From the NCBI GenBank assembly GCA_047967505.1, contig CM106540.1: a stretch of DNA of 64,000 nucleotides. One strand, written 5' to 3'. Positions 48,092 through 60,100 of this stretch are shown piece after piece. Numbering within the stretch: position 1 is the stretch's first letter; each line of letters opens with the position of its first letter. The position numbers and the translations under genes were made by a program. Origin of the DNA: Dipteris shenzhenensis (lineage: Eukaryota > Polypodiophyta > Polypodiopsida > Gleicheniales). The notes under the pieces are model-generated. The model was not told where the DNA came from. It ran no database searches and was given only the letters and a program-made list of their open reading frames with translations.

Positions 48092-48673
48092 TGTTAAATT
48101 ACACGGCGCAGCGGAACAGAAACTGAACAAAGAATAGAGAGTACACAACAAAATTTATAGGAACAAACTTTTCCTTCAATACTGATGTAGTATAGATGAT
48201 GGCTCCGTCCACCCGTGCGCTCCCACAGTGGAGCTTAGATGGCGATCTAGATAGATACTAGGTGAAGAGCTACTAGCTGGAAGATCTGATATGATATGAG
48301 TTGATCTAATGCAATGGATTGGGGAGGTCGCCTCTTTATAGCTATGCGGTGGAGTCGACCAGTCGACCTAGTCGGTGGAGCCGACCAGTCGACCTAGTCG
48401 GTGGAATCGACTAGTCGTCCATGGAATATTCAAGGAATATTCCTTATACCGTCGCCCTAGGCCCTAGGCCCCAGCAAGAATAAGGGGCTCCCACACAATC
48501 ACCTTTCTACCATCAACAGTCTCATTGATAGACCTCATTTGACATGTAAGTCTGGATCCATATCCAATGTCCCGGGCTCACACATGGCTTCTCCTCATAT
48601 GGGGGCCTTACAACTTGAACACCTTGGACCACTTGTGGTAACTAGGAGGGTGGGGCATTGAGCATATCTAACA
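48092..48673 (-). repeat. Copia 5' LTR
   Basis: Same structure as 37896-38482: start TGTTAGATATG, a TATAAAG box (minus, 48340-48334), and the GTCGAC-type minisatellite at about 48346-48417. It differs in small indels, including a local CCCTAGGCCCTAGGCCCC expansion near 48460. Confidence 0.92.
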
Positions 48674-48744
48674 TGTTGTATCTCTCCCCTCCCCCCCATA
48701 TCAAAATCTCTCTCTCTCTCTCAAGATGGTATATACACACTTAC

Positions 48745-49860
48745 AAAGCTTGTAAAAGTTTTGACCATATGGTTAAACCTTTATGATGACTAGAAGGTAC
48801 CAACATAATCATAAATCATTAGAGAAGTTTTGACCATGTGGCCAAAACTTTATGAAAGCAAGGTGGTGTGCAAAATTAATTGTGATGGAGCAAGGGGAAG
48901 TTTTGACCTTGTGTCCAAATCTGTACGAGGGAACAATGATGTCCAAAAAAATCCTCATGAGTGAAATGTTTTTCTTGTGAGACAATCTTTGTGAGTTTGT
49001 TTAACTTGAAATTTTTGGCCACAAGGTCTAAAGTTTGACACATCTTGTTCTTAAGGTCATCCCTCAAGGATAGTTTGGAAACCCTCACAAAGTTTTGACC
49101 TTGTGGCCAAATATTTATGAGTTGTCCAAACCTATTCTGAGTTGTGTTCTCAACAAGAATTGGAAACATTGAGGAGAGTGCATGCACCCATAGGTAGACT
49201 AGGGAAGTTCTCATCTTGTAGATTAATCATTTGCCAGGGAAGGATTTGACATGTGGCCAAATCTTTGCAACATGTCCACACATTCACAAAGCCTCAATAA
49301 TTTTTTACCTTCATGAGGAGAAGAGCTTGTCAACATAATCAAAAAGCATTTGGAAGTTTTGACCAGGCGGTCAAATGTTTTCGAGTGTCTACGTATGTAT
49401 TTATACATGTGTGTGTAATTGCATGTGGAAAAGTTTTGACCTTATGGCTAAATCTTATGAACAAGATGAAGAAAAGCTTTGACCTTGTGGCAAAATTTGC
49501 ATGAGTCAAAAGTTTTTCTTGTGAGATAATATTTGTGAGTTTATCATATGTAACCCTATCACGTGAGTTCAACAAAAGGATATTTTTTATTTCTAAAATT
49601 TATAGAAATAAATATACATAAGGGACTATTTAAAGTTTTGGCCACAAGGTCTACACTTTTACACATCTAGTTCTTGAGGTCATCCTCCAAGGATAGTTTG
49701 GTTGGAAACCCTCAAAAGTTATTGACCTTGTGGCCAAATCTTTGTGAGTTGTCCAAACCTGTTCTTGAGTGGTGTTCTCACCAAGAATTGGAAATGCTTT
49801 CACTGTGTGGCCAAATCTTATGCGCCAAAACCCTATGGATAATGAGGAAAGTTTTTACAA
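48745..49860. repeat. Degenerate satellite block based on TTTTGACC.TGTGGCCAAA
   Basis: The phrase AAGTTTTGACC.TGTGGCC recurs about every 60-130 bp (for example near 48755, 48826, 48898, 49090, 49359, 49431, 49474, 49720), in both orientations. The short ORFs with Gly-Gln-Asn-Phe repeats reflect this. The same theme returns at 52640-54990. Confidence 0.8.
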
Positions 49861-49869
49861 ATAAATGAA

Positions 49870-51170
49870 TAAATTTCGATATAAATTAATCTTTTGATTA
49901 TACATTTTAAATAAATGAATGAATGAATATATATAGTTATTTATATATATAAATAACTAAATGAGTGTACATATAAATAAGTAAATAATTTTTGTATAAT
50001 TAAAGATATTGTCTATGTATATGTGTGAATATATATTTTAAATAAATACTTATTTATTCATTATCTTAATATATGTATTACCTTGTATATAAATCTTTGA
50101 TATGTCTTCCATTTTAAACCTAAATAACTATGTAGTTATATTTATATGTTTTTGTGTGCATTTATGTATAATCATGTATTTATTCAGAGAATATATTTAT
50201 ATTTACATATTCTATTTGATTATTCATTTCAAATAAATGAATATATATAGTTGTATATGCATATAAATATTTGATTGAGTATATATATATATATAAGTAA
50301 ACAATTTCTTATATTTAAAGATATAATCTATATATATGTGTGTAGGAATAGATATTTTAAATAAATATTGAAAATGTATATGCAGTTATCTGTATTTATT
50401 CATTATCTTATTATACACATTGTATTGTGCATGTATCTTTGATATGTCTTCCATTTTATATCTAAATAACTAAGTTATTATATTTTTTATTATACATTTT
50501 CAATAAATAGGTAAAAGAATACATATATGAATAAATAAACATAATTTCTATATCTAAATATATACTCTATTTTTTATCCAACTAAATTATACATATATAT
50601 ATATACATTCTTTTATTTATACTTATGTCTATATACACATAATTTTTTATATATATATACATTCTTTTATTTATACTTATATCTATATACACATAATTAT
50701 ATATATACCTTTATATTTATAAATTCTATTTCATTATATATTTTAAAATGTATATGTAAATGGACTTACATGGGTTTCTTTATTTATCTGGTTAATGTAA
50801 ATCTCAATGTACATATCAAAATATATACATAGGTTTTACACCCACATACTCCCTTTTTAATCTTGATTGATATCTAAACATCTTAATGAATAAAGAAAAT
50901 AATATATATAAGAATATCAATATAGATAAAGATAAAATATATTAAAGTTACATTTTTAAAGAAATAATATAGAGAACATATATTTTATGAGAATATAAAA
51001 ATAATATATTATTTGTTTAAATAATATATAAGCATATAAAGAACATATTAAAAAAATGAAATGAAATTAAGGAAAAAAAAGAACTACTTTTCTAAAGAAA
51101 TAATATAAAGAGCATGTAAAGAAATAACGTAGGAATAACATATGTAAAGAAATAACATACCCTTTGTCAA
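49870..51170. other. AT-rich block
   Basis: About 1.3 kb of TATA/ATAAATA-rich sequence with local TA runs (50281-50298, 50594-50607) and a duplicated phrase ATATATACATTCTTTTATTT near 50598 and 50652. No gene. Confidence 0.8.
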
Positions 51171-51894
51171 GGATTAGGTACACTATTGCCTTCTCTTGAA
51201 TAGAGGTATTTAAGGATACTTCTCAAACTTGCACAGCAAAAGCACTGGATATCAAGAGTTGACTACCAAAGCGAGTGTGATCCAATCTTTTTGCTAAGAA
51301 ACTAAATGCCCATGCTTGCCTAGGTCTAGATGACAAGATGTTAGGCTCTAGGATAGAGCAACGAAATCGGCTTGCTCAAGCTTTGCATGATCCTCTGCAA
51401 TTGGAGGGACTTCTTTTACTGTGGTTGTAGGGTTTTGAAGAGCTTTCTACTGCCCTTCAAAGTTCATTGCGTGGTCGCAGATCTCTGCTTCCCTTCGTCC
51501 GTTGTTGGAGGCTGGGTTGCACCACACGTCTACTCACTCTGCTACCCTGCGAGGATACAGAGCCATCCTATGACTCTCCACAGTTTTCAGCCTTAACATG
51601 AGCTGAGGAGATAAGATTAACAGCCCCAAGGCCCTTAGCGTGAGACGAGGCTATGAATCCTAGTATCCTACGATTTACAATTTCTACTACCCTCTCACAT
51701 CTAGCGTCGCCCCAAATAGTTGGAGCCCACGTCAGAGATCAAAGCTTTGCGCTCACCATCGTACTCTGTGACTCCATCAAATAGTTGGAGAGTCCGAAAG
51801 GTCAGTGTCTATGTCAAATCTTTGCTGTGTGAAATCCCTCACAAACTAGAGGCGACAGGAGGCAAAGCAAGTGGACATCAGCAACGCTCCCTTC
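51171..51894. other. No recognised gene
   Basis: Less AT-rich than its surroundings. No protein family is recognised on either strand. Confidence 0.4.
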
Positions 51895-52304
51895 TCTCTG
51901 CTGCTCTTGTGAGATACAAATTATTGATTTTCTCAATGAAGTCTGGCTCGACAATGATGTCCAGGTCATCCGTTCAGGAGTCGATGTAGGCAGCCAGCAC
52001 GAGGGGCTCATCGTAGAGGCAGTAAGGGCCGACACAGCTAAGAACGAGTCGAGTTCGATGGCACATGGCTTGGAGGGAAGGAGGGTGGTCGACATTGGCT
52101 TTGATGAGGGGGAGGGGAGGGGGAAGAAGCCCAAGCAAGGGAGGAGGTGAGCTTGGAGAGGTTACCAACAACTATGGCAATGCGACGAGGGAGACCATCG
52201 GGGCATGTGGATAATTTGAGAAACTCACGCGGAACATATTTGCTTGTGAAGCCTGAGGCACCGAAGATGACTACATCCAAATCCTCTTGTTGCTTCTCCT
52301 CCAT
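51895..52304 (-). pseudogene. Saccharopine dehydrogenase-like oxidoreductase, N-terminal fragment
   Basis: Start MEEKQQEDLDVVIFGASGFT (52304), an N-terminal Rossmann fold of the plant saccharopine-dehydrogenase-like family. It continues with KYVPREFLK, a region where the family has AGR but this copy reads VVGN, and SLAWASSP. After a frame change near 52110 come IKANVDHPPSLQAMC, TRLVLSCVGPYCLY.EP and, past an in-frame stop, a degenerate D..I..EP.FIEKI. The nucleotide-binding GxxGxxG has lost its third Gly (GASGFTS). Only about 130 of roughly 430-450 residues can be recognised; similarity ends near 51895. It is either a truncated pseudogene or a first exon with errors; the pseudogene view is favoured. 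Confidence 0.7.
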
Positions 52305-52434
52305 TGTCTTCACGCGACCTTAGCTCTCCAATCATCCCTCCATTCGAGCAAAGCAAGGCAAGAAACTCCAAGCTGCTCTCTCCCCTCCCTCGTTCCTCTG
52401 TTGAATCTCTCTCCCCCCACTCCCTTGCTCGTTG

Positions 52435-52438
<4 letters not shown>

Positions 52439-52472
<34 letters not shown>

Positions 52473-52497
52473 TCCCTCCCTCCCTCCCTCCCTCCTT
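52439..52497. repeat. (CT)n/(CCCT)n microsatellite
   Basis: CT run (52439-52469) followed by TCCC tetranucleotide repeats. It lies about 140 bp upstream of the oxidoreductase fragment's start and could have been in its leader. Confidence 0.93.
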
Positions 52498-52639
52498 GTG
52501 TATAGTAACACATTCAAATTGAAATGAAACCGAAATTGAAATTGAAATTCACATTCAAAACCAAAATTCCCTCTTCTTAATTGATTTGAAATTTAAATTA
52601 GAAATGTGAAATTCCCACCTAAATTTAAATTCTCGCCCA

Positions 52640-53430
52640 AATTTCATGAGGGCTTTTCCCCCTCCAAAGTTTGGCCCACAAGGCCAATTTTGACTATATG
52701 CTCATGAGGTATTTCCTCAAGGAAACCCTCACAAATATTTGACCTTGTGGCCAAATTGTTCGGAGTTGTGTGTCCAGGTGAGCAAGAGCAATAAAAATTT
52801 TTGACCATATGGCCAAATTTTCCAACACTTGGCCAAATCTTTGACCATATCACCAAAGATTTAACAATATAGCCAAAGTTTTCACCATCTAGCAAAAAAA
52901 TTTGACGCAAATCTGTAAGTGTAATTTAAGCCAAAGATTTGACCATATTGCATAATCTCTATGTTATGCAAAATATTTTACCATATTGCCAAAACTTTGG
53001 CTATATGGATTAATCTTTAAGATGAAGATTACACACCTCAAAAATTTGACACCACTCAATGGTTTTTGAATAAAAGATTTTTTTACCTTAATGCATAATG
53101 CATAATCTTTATGATGAATCTTTTGAATCTTATACAAAAGATTTGGCCACAAGGCATAATCTTTATGATGGAGTTATGGCCAAATGGTCAAATTTGTGAC
53201 CATTTTTTACCTTAACGCATAAGGCATAATTTTTATGATGAATCTTTTGAATATTATACAAAACATTTGGCCAGAAGGCATAATTTTTATGATGGAGTTA
53301 TGACCAAATGGCCAAATTTGTGACCATATGGAATACTATTTGTCATGAGTGGTGCCAAAACTTTGTTGATAATTTCCAAAGCTTCTTAATGGCCAAATAA
53401 GCCTCTTGAATGCAAATTGATGAAGGTTTC
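52640..53430. repeat. Second degenerate TTTGACC.TGGCCAAA block
   Basis: Short recurring phrases TTTGACCATATGGCCAAA, CATAATCTTTATGATG and CCTTAATGCATAA. A segment of about 120 bp near 53085-53205 is repeated near 53205-53325. Confidence 0.75.
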
Positions 53431-53439
53431 ACCTGGTCA

Positions 53440-54990
53440 AAACTTTGTCCATATGGCCAAGAAGGTTTATACCACAAGGCCAAAACTTTGTCACATCCTA
53501 TTTCCAAAGTATGGGGATGCAAAGTTTTCGCCTTGTGCCAAAAACTTTGGTGGATGTCCACACCCATCCAAAGGAATCTGGAGAATGTTTGACCATCTGG
53601 CCAAATCTTCATCATGGACAAAGCTTCATGAATTGTCAGGATTTTGACATGTCCACAATGGCCAGACAAGAGAGGAACCTCACCCACATAAGCTTTACAC
53701 CATAAAGGTCAAAACTTTGTCACATCCTATTTTCCAAAGGATGGGGATGCAAAGTTTCTGCCTTGTGGCAAAAATTATGGTGGATGTGCATCCACATAAA
53801 ACAGGAACCTTGAGAGTTTTACCATGTGGCCAAATCTTCATGATGGCCAAACCTTCTTCTTGAATTGCAAAGATTTTAACAAGGTCTAAATGTCCAGAAT
53901 GGCAAAACAATACCACGTGGCCAAAACCTTGTTTTGATAGGAATAAAATCCTATTGAGTATACTTGTCTCAAAAGTTTAGGCCACAAGGCCAAAACATTG
54001 TCACATCCTGATTCCAAAGGATGGGGATGCAAAGTTTCCATCTTGTCGCAAAAACTTTGGTAAATGTGCACATAGATACAAGAAGAACTTGGAGAAGGTA
54101 TGGCCAAACCTTCATGATGGCCAAAGCTTCTTGAATTGTCAGGATTTTGACAAGATCTAAATGTCCACAATAGCCAGACAAGAGAGCATCCTGAAGAAGG
54201 TTTCACGAAGTGGCCAAAACCTTGTTTTTATAGGAACAAAATTGTAATGAGTGTACTTCCCTCATAAGTTTATGTCATAAGGCGAAAACTTGTCACATTC
54301 TCTTTCCAAGGATGGGGATACAAAACTTCCACCTTGTGGCAAAAACTTCGGTGGATGTGCATTAAAGAGGAACCTAAAGAAGGTTTTCCCATGTCGCCAA
54401 ATGTTCATGAAGCTAAAGCTTCTTGAATTGTTAGGATTTTGACGAGGTCTAAATGTCCACAATGGCCAAAAAGGAGATCAACCTGAAGAAGATTTTACTA
54501 AATGTACTTTTCTTAAAAACAATTGCCACAAGGTTGAAACTTTGTCACATCCTTTTTCAAAAGGTTCGAGATGCAAAGTTTTTGCTTGTGGCAAATACTT
54601 TGGTGGATGTGCACACACATACAATAGGAACATGAAGAAGGTTTGACCATGTGGCCAAATCTTCATGATGGCCGAGGCTTCTTGAATTGTTAGGATTTTG
54701 ACAAGGTCTAAATGTCCAAAATGGCCAGACAAGAGAGCAACATGAAGAAGGTTTCAATGGGTGGCCAAAACCTTGCTTTGATAGGAACAAAATCAAGATG
54801 AGTGGATTACCCTCAAAAGTTTATGCCACAAGGCCAAAACTTTGTCACATCTTGTTTTCAAGGTTTCCGCCGTGGCAAAAATTTTGGTGGATGTGCATCC
54901 ACCTAAAGCAGAATCCTTAAGAAGATTTGACCATGTGGCCGAATCTTCACATGATCGCCAAAACTTCTTAAATTGTCAGGATTTTGACAA
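53440..54990. repeat. Tandem satellite, about six units of 230-300 bp
   Basis: The anchor TTGTCACATCCT occurs near 53488, 53719, 53998, 54290 (variant), 54544 and 54843. Each unit runs through ATGGGGATGCAAAGTTT, TTGTGGCAAAAACTTTGGTGG, GACCATGTGGCCAAATCTTC, CTTGAATTGTCAGGATTTTG and GTCTAAATGTCCA. Unit length varies between about 230 and 300 bp by internal indels. Confidence 0.88.
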
Positions 54991-55340
54991 GGTATCTTGA
55001 TGGAGGGGGAAAGAGAAAGAAAGAAGTTAAAAAAATGTAAAATTAAAATTTTATTTTATTTTATTTTTGTTACCGCCTCCACGCTACCATGGCAGTGCGA
55101 TCTCTTGGACAAGGGAGGGAGGAAGGAGAGGAGAAGGGAAGAGAGAGGGAGAGAAGGGAGGAGAAAGGGAAGGAAGAGGGAGAGGGGGAACGGAGCGCAA
55201 CACGAGGGAGAGGGAGAGGGAGGAAGGGAAGGGACCATGATGGGAGCGAGGCAAACAGAGAGGGAGGAAGGGAGGGGACCACGATGGGAGTGAGAGTAGA
55301 AGGAAGGAATAGAGTAGAAGGAAGAGGGAGAGAGGAAGGG
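54991..55340. other. Purine-rich spacer, no gene
   Basis: AT stretch near 55030-55070 then a GA/GGA-rich tract. The Glu/Arg- and Pro/Ser-rich ORFs are composition artefacts. Confidence 0.7.
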
Positions 55341-55484
55341 AGAGGGAGAGAGGAAGGGAAGAGCAGAGGAGGGATTAATAATTTTAAAAAAATAAATTTA
55401 ATTAGATAGGTGGGTGAGGAGGAGGAAGGGAAGAGAATGGAGAGGGAAAGAGAGGAAAGAAGAGGGGGAAGGAATGAAGGTAAG

Positions 55485-55533
<49 letters not shown>

Positions 55534-55649
55534 TGCCTCCTCTGTGCTGTCATGGTAGCGCGACTCTCTCTCTCTCTCTATCTCTCTCTCTGCGTGTGTG
55601 TCACCACCGCACACTAGAGAAGAAAGGGAGGGAGAGAGGAGACAAGCAG

Positions 55650-55695
<46 letters not shown>

Positions 55696-56840
55696 CGGGG
55701 GGAAAAACACGGAGGGAGAGAAGGGAGAAAGGAGAGGCAGAGGGAGAGGGAGAGGGAAAGGGGAAGGGTTGCACAACACGAGAGAGAGGGAGAGGAGAGG
55801 GAGAGGGAGAGGGAGCGCAACGCAACGCAAGGGAGAGGGAGAGGGAGATGGAAAGGGAGAGGGAGAGAGGAAGGAAGGGGAACACGATGAAGGGAGGGAG
55901 TGATTGAAAAGGGAGGAGGGAGAGGTGAGTCAATATACTTCCCTCAAGGAATTCAAACTTCCCGCCTCTAGAATTCAAACTTCCCTCCCCCTTCCCCTTT
56001 CCCCCATTCCCCCTTTCCCCCATTCCCCATTCCCCATTGCCCATTCCCCCCTTCCCCCTTTCCCCTTCCCCTTCCTTCCCCTTCCCCTGGGAGAGGGAGA
56101 GGGAGCGCAACGCAACGCAAGGGAGAGGGAGAGGGAGATGGAAAGGGAGAGGGAGAGAGGAAGGAAGGGGAACACGATGAGAGGGAGGGTGTGATTGAAA
56201 AGGGAGGAGGGAGAGGTGAGTCAATATACTTCCCTCAAGGAATTCAAACTTCCCGCTCTAGAATTCAAACTTCCCTCCCCTTCCCCTTTCCCCAATTCCC
56301 CATTCCCCATTGCCCATTCCCCCCTTCCCCCTTTCCCCTTCCCCTTCCCCTTCCCCTTCCCCTTCCCCTCTCCCCCCTTCCCCCACCCTCCTTCCCCCCT
56401 CCCCCCCCCCCCCTTTCCCCCCATTCCTCCCCCTCTCCCCTTTTCCCCTCTCCCCCTTTTCCCCTCTCTCCCCCCCCTTTCCCCTTTCCCCTTCCCTCCC
56501 CCCCATTTCCCCCTCCCTTTCCCACCCTCCCCCCTTTCCCCCCCCCCCTCTCTCCCCTTTTCCCCTCCCCCTGCCTTTTCCTCCCCCTCCCCCTTTCCTC
56601 GCCCCCCTCCCCCCCCCCCCCCACTTTCCTCCCCCTTTCCTCCCAGCCCTTCTCCCCCCCCACATTCCATTAATTTCCTTTCTTCCCTACCCTCCCCAAG
56701 ATAAAATTTTAAGGGTGAATATTTTCCCAAAGACGAATTTAGGAGCTTCTCCAAACTAGTGTGGCTAATCTTTCAATCTTGAAATTTGATAAATTCGCCC
56801 AAAAATTAACATAACTTTATCGTATGAGGTTCAAATTTAG
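55341..56840. repeat. Left inverted arm of the satellite unit
   Basis: Several blocks are reverse complements of 60288-60832, in mirrored order: the GGAAGAGGGAGAG..AGATAGGTGGGTGA block (about 55341-55490 against 60650-60832), the CTAGAATTCAAACTTCC block (about 55965 and 56255 against 60625-60655), the C-tract (56275-56690 against the G-tract 60388-60620), and AATTAACATAACTTTATCGTA (about 56745-56845 against 60288-60390). The left arm is longer because of GA runs (55488-55532, 55655-55692) and a direct duplication of about 240 bp (about 55799-56040 and 56091-56325, 292 bp apart). Confidence 0.85.
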
Positions 56841-56989
56841 CCCTCCAAGTACTCGAATTGATTGGCATAAGCCGTCTAAAGTCATTTATAGGGTTAGAAT
56901 TTTCAAATTCCAGCTTATTAAAAACCTGTGAATGAAGTTTAATTATACTTAAACCAAATTCATAGGCTAATATTTGTAACTCTTCCCCA

Positions 56990-57135
56990 TTGCCTAAATC
57001 CTAAACCCTGATCCCTATAGCCTAAACCCAAATTCCTATACCATAAACACTATTTCCTATAACTTAAACCCTAAAACCTATACCTTAAATCCTAAACCCT
57101 ATAACCTATACCCTATACCCTATACCCTAAACCTT
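56990..57135. repeat. Degenerate telomere-like CCCTAAA/CCCTATA tract
   Basis: Variants of the plant telomere repeat (CCTAAACCC, CCTAAACCTT, CCCTATACCCTA, TAAATCCTAAACCC) follow one another for about 145 bp and end directly at the satellite array. It is too degenerate to be a functional chromosome end, so an interstitial or subtelomeric relic is likely. Confidence 0.75.
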
Positions 57136-57140
57136 AAGCC

Positions 57141-60100
57141 AAAAAATAGTATTTGAGGTGTGTTATTTGACCGTGCACATAACTGATGGGCACGATCCTT
57201 TGCACATGCATCAATAAAATATATGTTAAAGCATGTGCAAAGTATCATATGCATCGGATCTGCTTTTGATGGTCAAAGTCCCCACAAATCCCATTTTTCA
57301 CCATGTTATGCACAACTATCAAAAAATAGTATTTGAGGTGTGTCATTCGAACGTGCACATAACTGATGGGCATGATACTCTCTACACAAGTGAATCCAAC
57401 CTATGTTAATGCACGTACAAATTATCATACCCATCGTATATGCTTTGGATGGTCAAAGTCGCCACAAACCCCATTTTCCATCAAGTGTTATGCACAACCA
57501 TAAAAAATATTATTTGAGGTGTGTTATTCGTACACGCACATACCCGATGGACATGATAATATTCACTTATGTCAATCCAACCTATGTTGAGCCCTGTACA
57601 AAGTATTTTGCCCATCGAATATGCTTTGGATGGTTAAACTTGCCACAAACCCCATTTTTCACCAAGTGTTATGCACAACCACAAAAAAACATGCTCTGAG
57701 GTGTGTTATTCGAACATGCACATACCCGATGGGCATGATACTTTGAATGTGTATAGATATAACCTATTTTGAGTTGTCTGCAAAGTATCATGCCCATCAA
57801 ATATGCTCTGGATGGTCAAAGTCACCACAAACCCCATTTTTCACCAAGTGTTGTGCAGAACCGTAAAAAAATAGTATCTAAGGTATGTCATTCGAATGCG
57901 CTCATACCCAATGGTTATGATACTTTGCACACAAGTCAATACAACTTGTGTTGAGGCGTGTGCAAAATATCATGTCCATCAAATATTCTTTGGATGGTCA
58001 AACGTGCCACAAATATCTTTTTTCACGAAGTGTTATGCACAACCGCTAAGAAATAGTACATGAGGTGTATTGTTTGAATGCGCTCATACCAAAAGGGTAT
58101 GATGCTTGTTATTCAATTGCACACATACCCGACGGGCACGATAATTTGCAAGTTCATCAATAGAACCTATGTTGATCTGTATGCAAATTATTGTGCGCAT
58201 CAGATATGCTCTGGATGGTCAAAGTTGCCACATATCATATTTTTAAACCAGTTGCTATGCACAATAGTGAAAAAATAGCATTTGAGGTGTGTCATTCGAA
58301 TGCCCTCATATCCGATGGGTGCTATACTTTGCATACACATAAATATAATATATGTTGAGGACCGTGCAAAATATCATTCCCATCGGATATGCTTTCGATG
58401 GTCAAATGTGTCACAAACTCCATTTTTCACCAAGTGTTATGCACAAGCGCCAAAAAATAGTATCTGAGGTGTATTGTTCGAATGCTCTCATAGCCGATGG
58501 GCACGATGCTTTGCACATGTGTTAATCTAACCTAATTAGAGATGCGTGGAAAATATCGTATTTATCAGATATGCTTTGGATCGTAAAATGCGCCACAAAC
58601 TCCATTTTTCACTAAGTGTTATGCACAATTACCAAAGAATAGTATCTGAGGTGTGTTATTCAAATGCCCTCATACCCGATGGGCACGATACTTTGCACAC
58701 ATGTAAATAAAACCTATGTTGAGATGCATACAAAGTATTGTGTCCATCTGATATGCTTTGGATAGTTAAAGTCAGCACAAACCCACTTTTTCATCAAGTA
58801 TTATGCACAACTGCCAAAAAATAGTATTTGAGGTGTGTTATTTAATTGCGCACATACCTGATGGGCATGATACCTTTCAATCATGTCAATTTAACCTTTG
58901 TTGAGTCTTGTGCCAAGTATCATCATTGGATATGCTTTGGATGGTCAAACTCACCACAAATCGTATTTTTCACTAAATGTTGTACACAACCACCTATAAA
59001 CACGCTCTGTGTTATTCAAACGTGTACACACCTGATGGGTATGATACTTTGCACGTGTGTAAATCAAACCTATGTTGATTTGTGTGTAAAGTATCATGCC
59101 CATTAGATTTGGTCTGGATGATTGAAGTCGCCAGAAACCTTGTTTTTCACCAAGTGTTATCCACAACCACCATAAAATGTATCTGAGGTGTGTCATTCGA
59201 ATGCACTCATACCTGATGGGAATGATACTTTGCACACACATCAATACAATATATGTTGGGTTGCATTCAAAATATTGTGCCCATCAGATTTGCTTTGGAT
59301 GGTCAAACGTGCCACAAACTCTGTTTTTCACCAAGTGTCATGCACAACTACCCAAAAATAGTATCTGAGGTGTATTATTCAAATGCTCTCATATATGATG
59401 GGCATGATGCTTTGCACATGTATTAATATAATATAATTAGAGAATCATGAAAAATATCGTGTCCATCGGATATGCTTTGGATGGTCAAACATGCCACAAA
59501 CCCCATTTTTCATCAAGTGTTATTCACAATTGCCAAAGAATAGTATTTGAGGTGTGTCTTCAAATGCACTCATACCCGATAGGAATGATATTTTTCACAC
59601 ATGTCAATCCAATGTATGTTGAGGTGTGTGCAAATTATCATGCCCATCAGAGATGCTTTGGATGGTCAAAGCCGGCACAAACCCAAAATTTCATCAAGTA
59701 TTATGCACAATTGTCAAAAAATAGTATTTGAGGTGTGTTATTCAAGTGCGCACATACCGGATGGACATGATACCTTGCATTCATGTCAATTTAACCTTTT
59801 TTGAGTCTTGTGCCAAGTATCATGCCCATTGGATATGCTTTGGATGGTCAAACTGGCTACTTTCACTAAGTGTCATGTACAACCGCCGTCAAAAAACACA
59901 ATCTGAGGTGTGTTATTCGAGCGCGCACATACCTGATGGACATGATACTGTGTGTAGGCATCAATATTGCATATTTTGATGCATGTAAAAATTATCATGC
60001 CCATCGGATATACTTTGGATGGTCAATGTTGCCACAAACCCCGTTTTTCACCAAGTAATATGCACAACTGCCAAAAGAAACTATCTGAGATGTGTCATAA

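Larger units (their letters stand above)
37896..48673 (-). mobile_element. Ty1/copia element, internally deleted and invaded by a gypsy element
   Basis: Two LTRs (37896-38482 and 48092-48673) bound the unit, with a tRNA-iMet-type primer site next to the right LTR and a G-run next to the left LTR, so it is a minus-strand element. Only gag (48015-47091) and the end of RNase H (38910-38551) remain; protease, integrase and RT are missing. The gap between them is filled by a gypsy element. The two LTRs differ at many positions and in small indels (roughly 10 percent by eye), so the insertion is not young. The five bases outside the LTRs (TGTGT left, TGTTG right) are not a clean target duplication. 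Confidence 0.9.

Noticed and set aside
37891-48678. 5-bp target duplication of the copia element (TGTGT / TGTTG)
   Set aside because: The two flanks differ at two positions, so it was not called.
55402-56760. Several ORFs of 100-207 codons rich in Pro/Ser/Leu or Gly/Glu/Arg
   Set aside because: They overlap on both strands and come from GA/CT and C/G tracts; composition only.
57403-60058. Series of 60-97-codon ORFs with repeated peptides (e.g. GMILCTHIN, HQICFGWSN)
   Set aside because: They follow the 180-bp satellite period and have no independent support; not a protein family.
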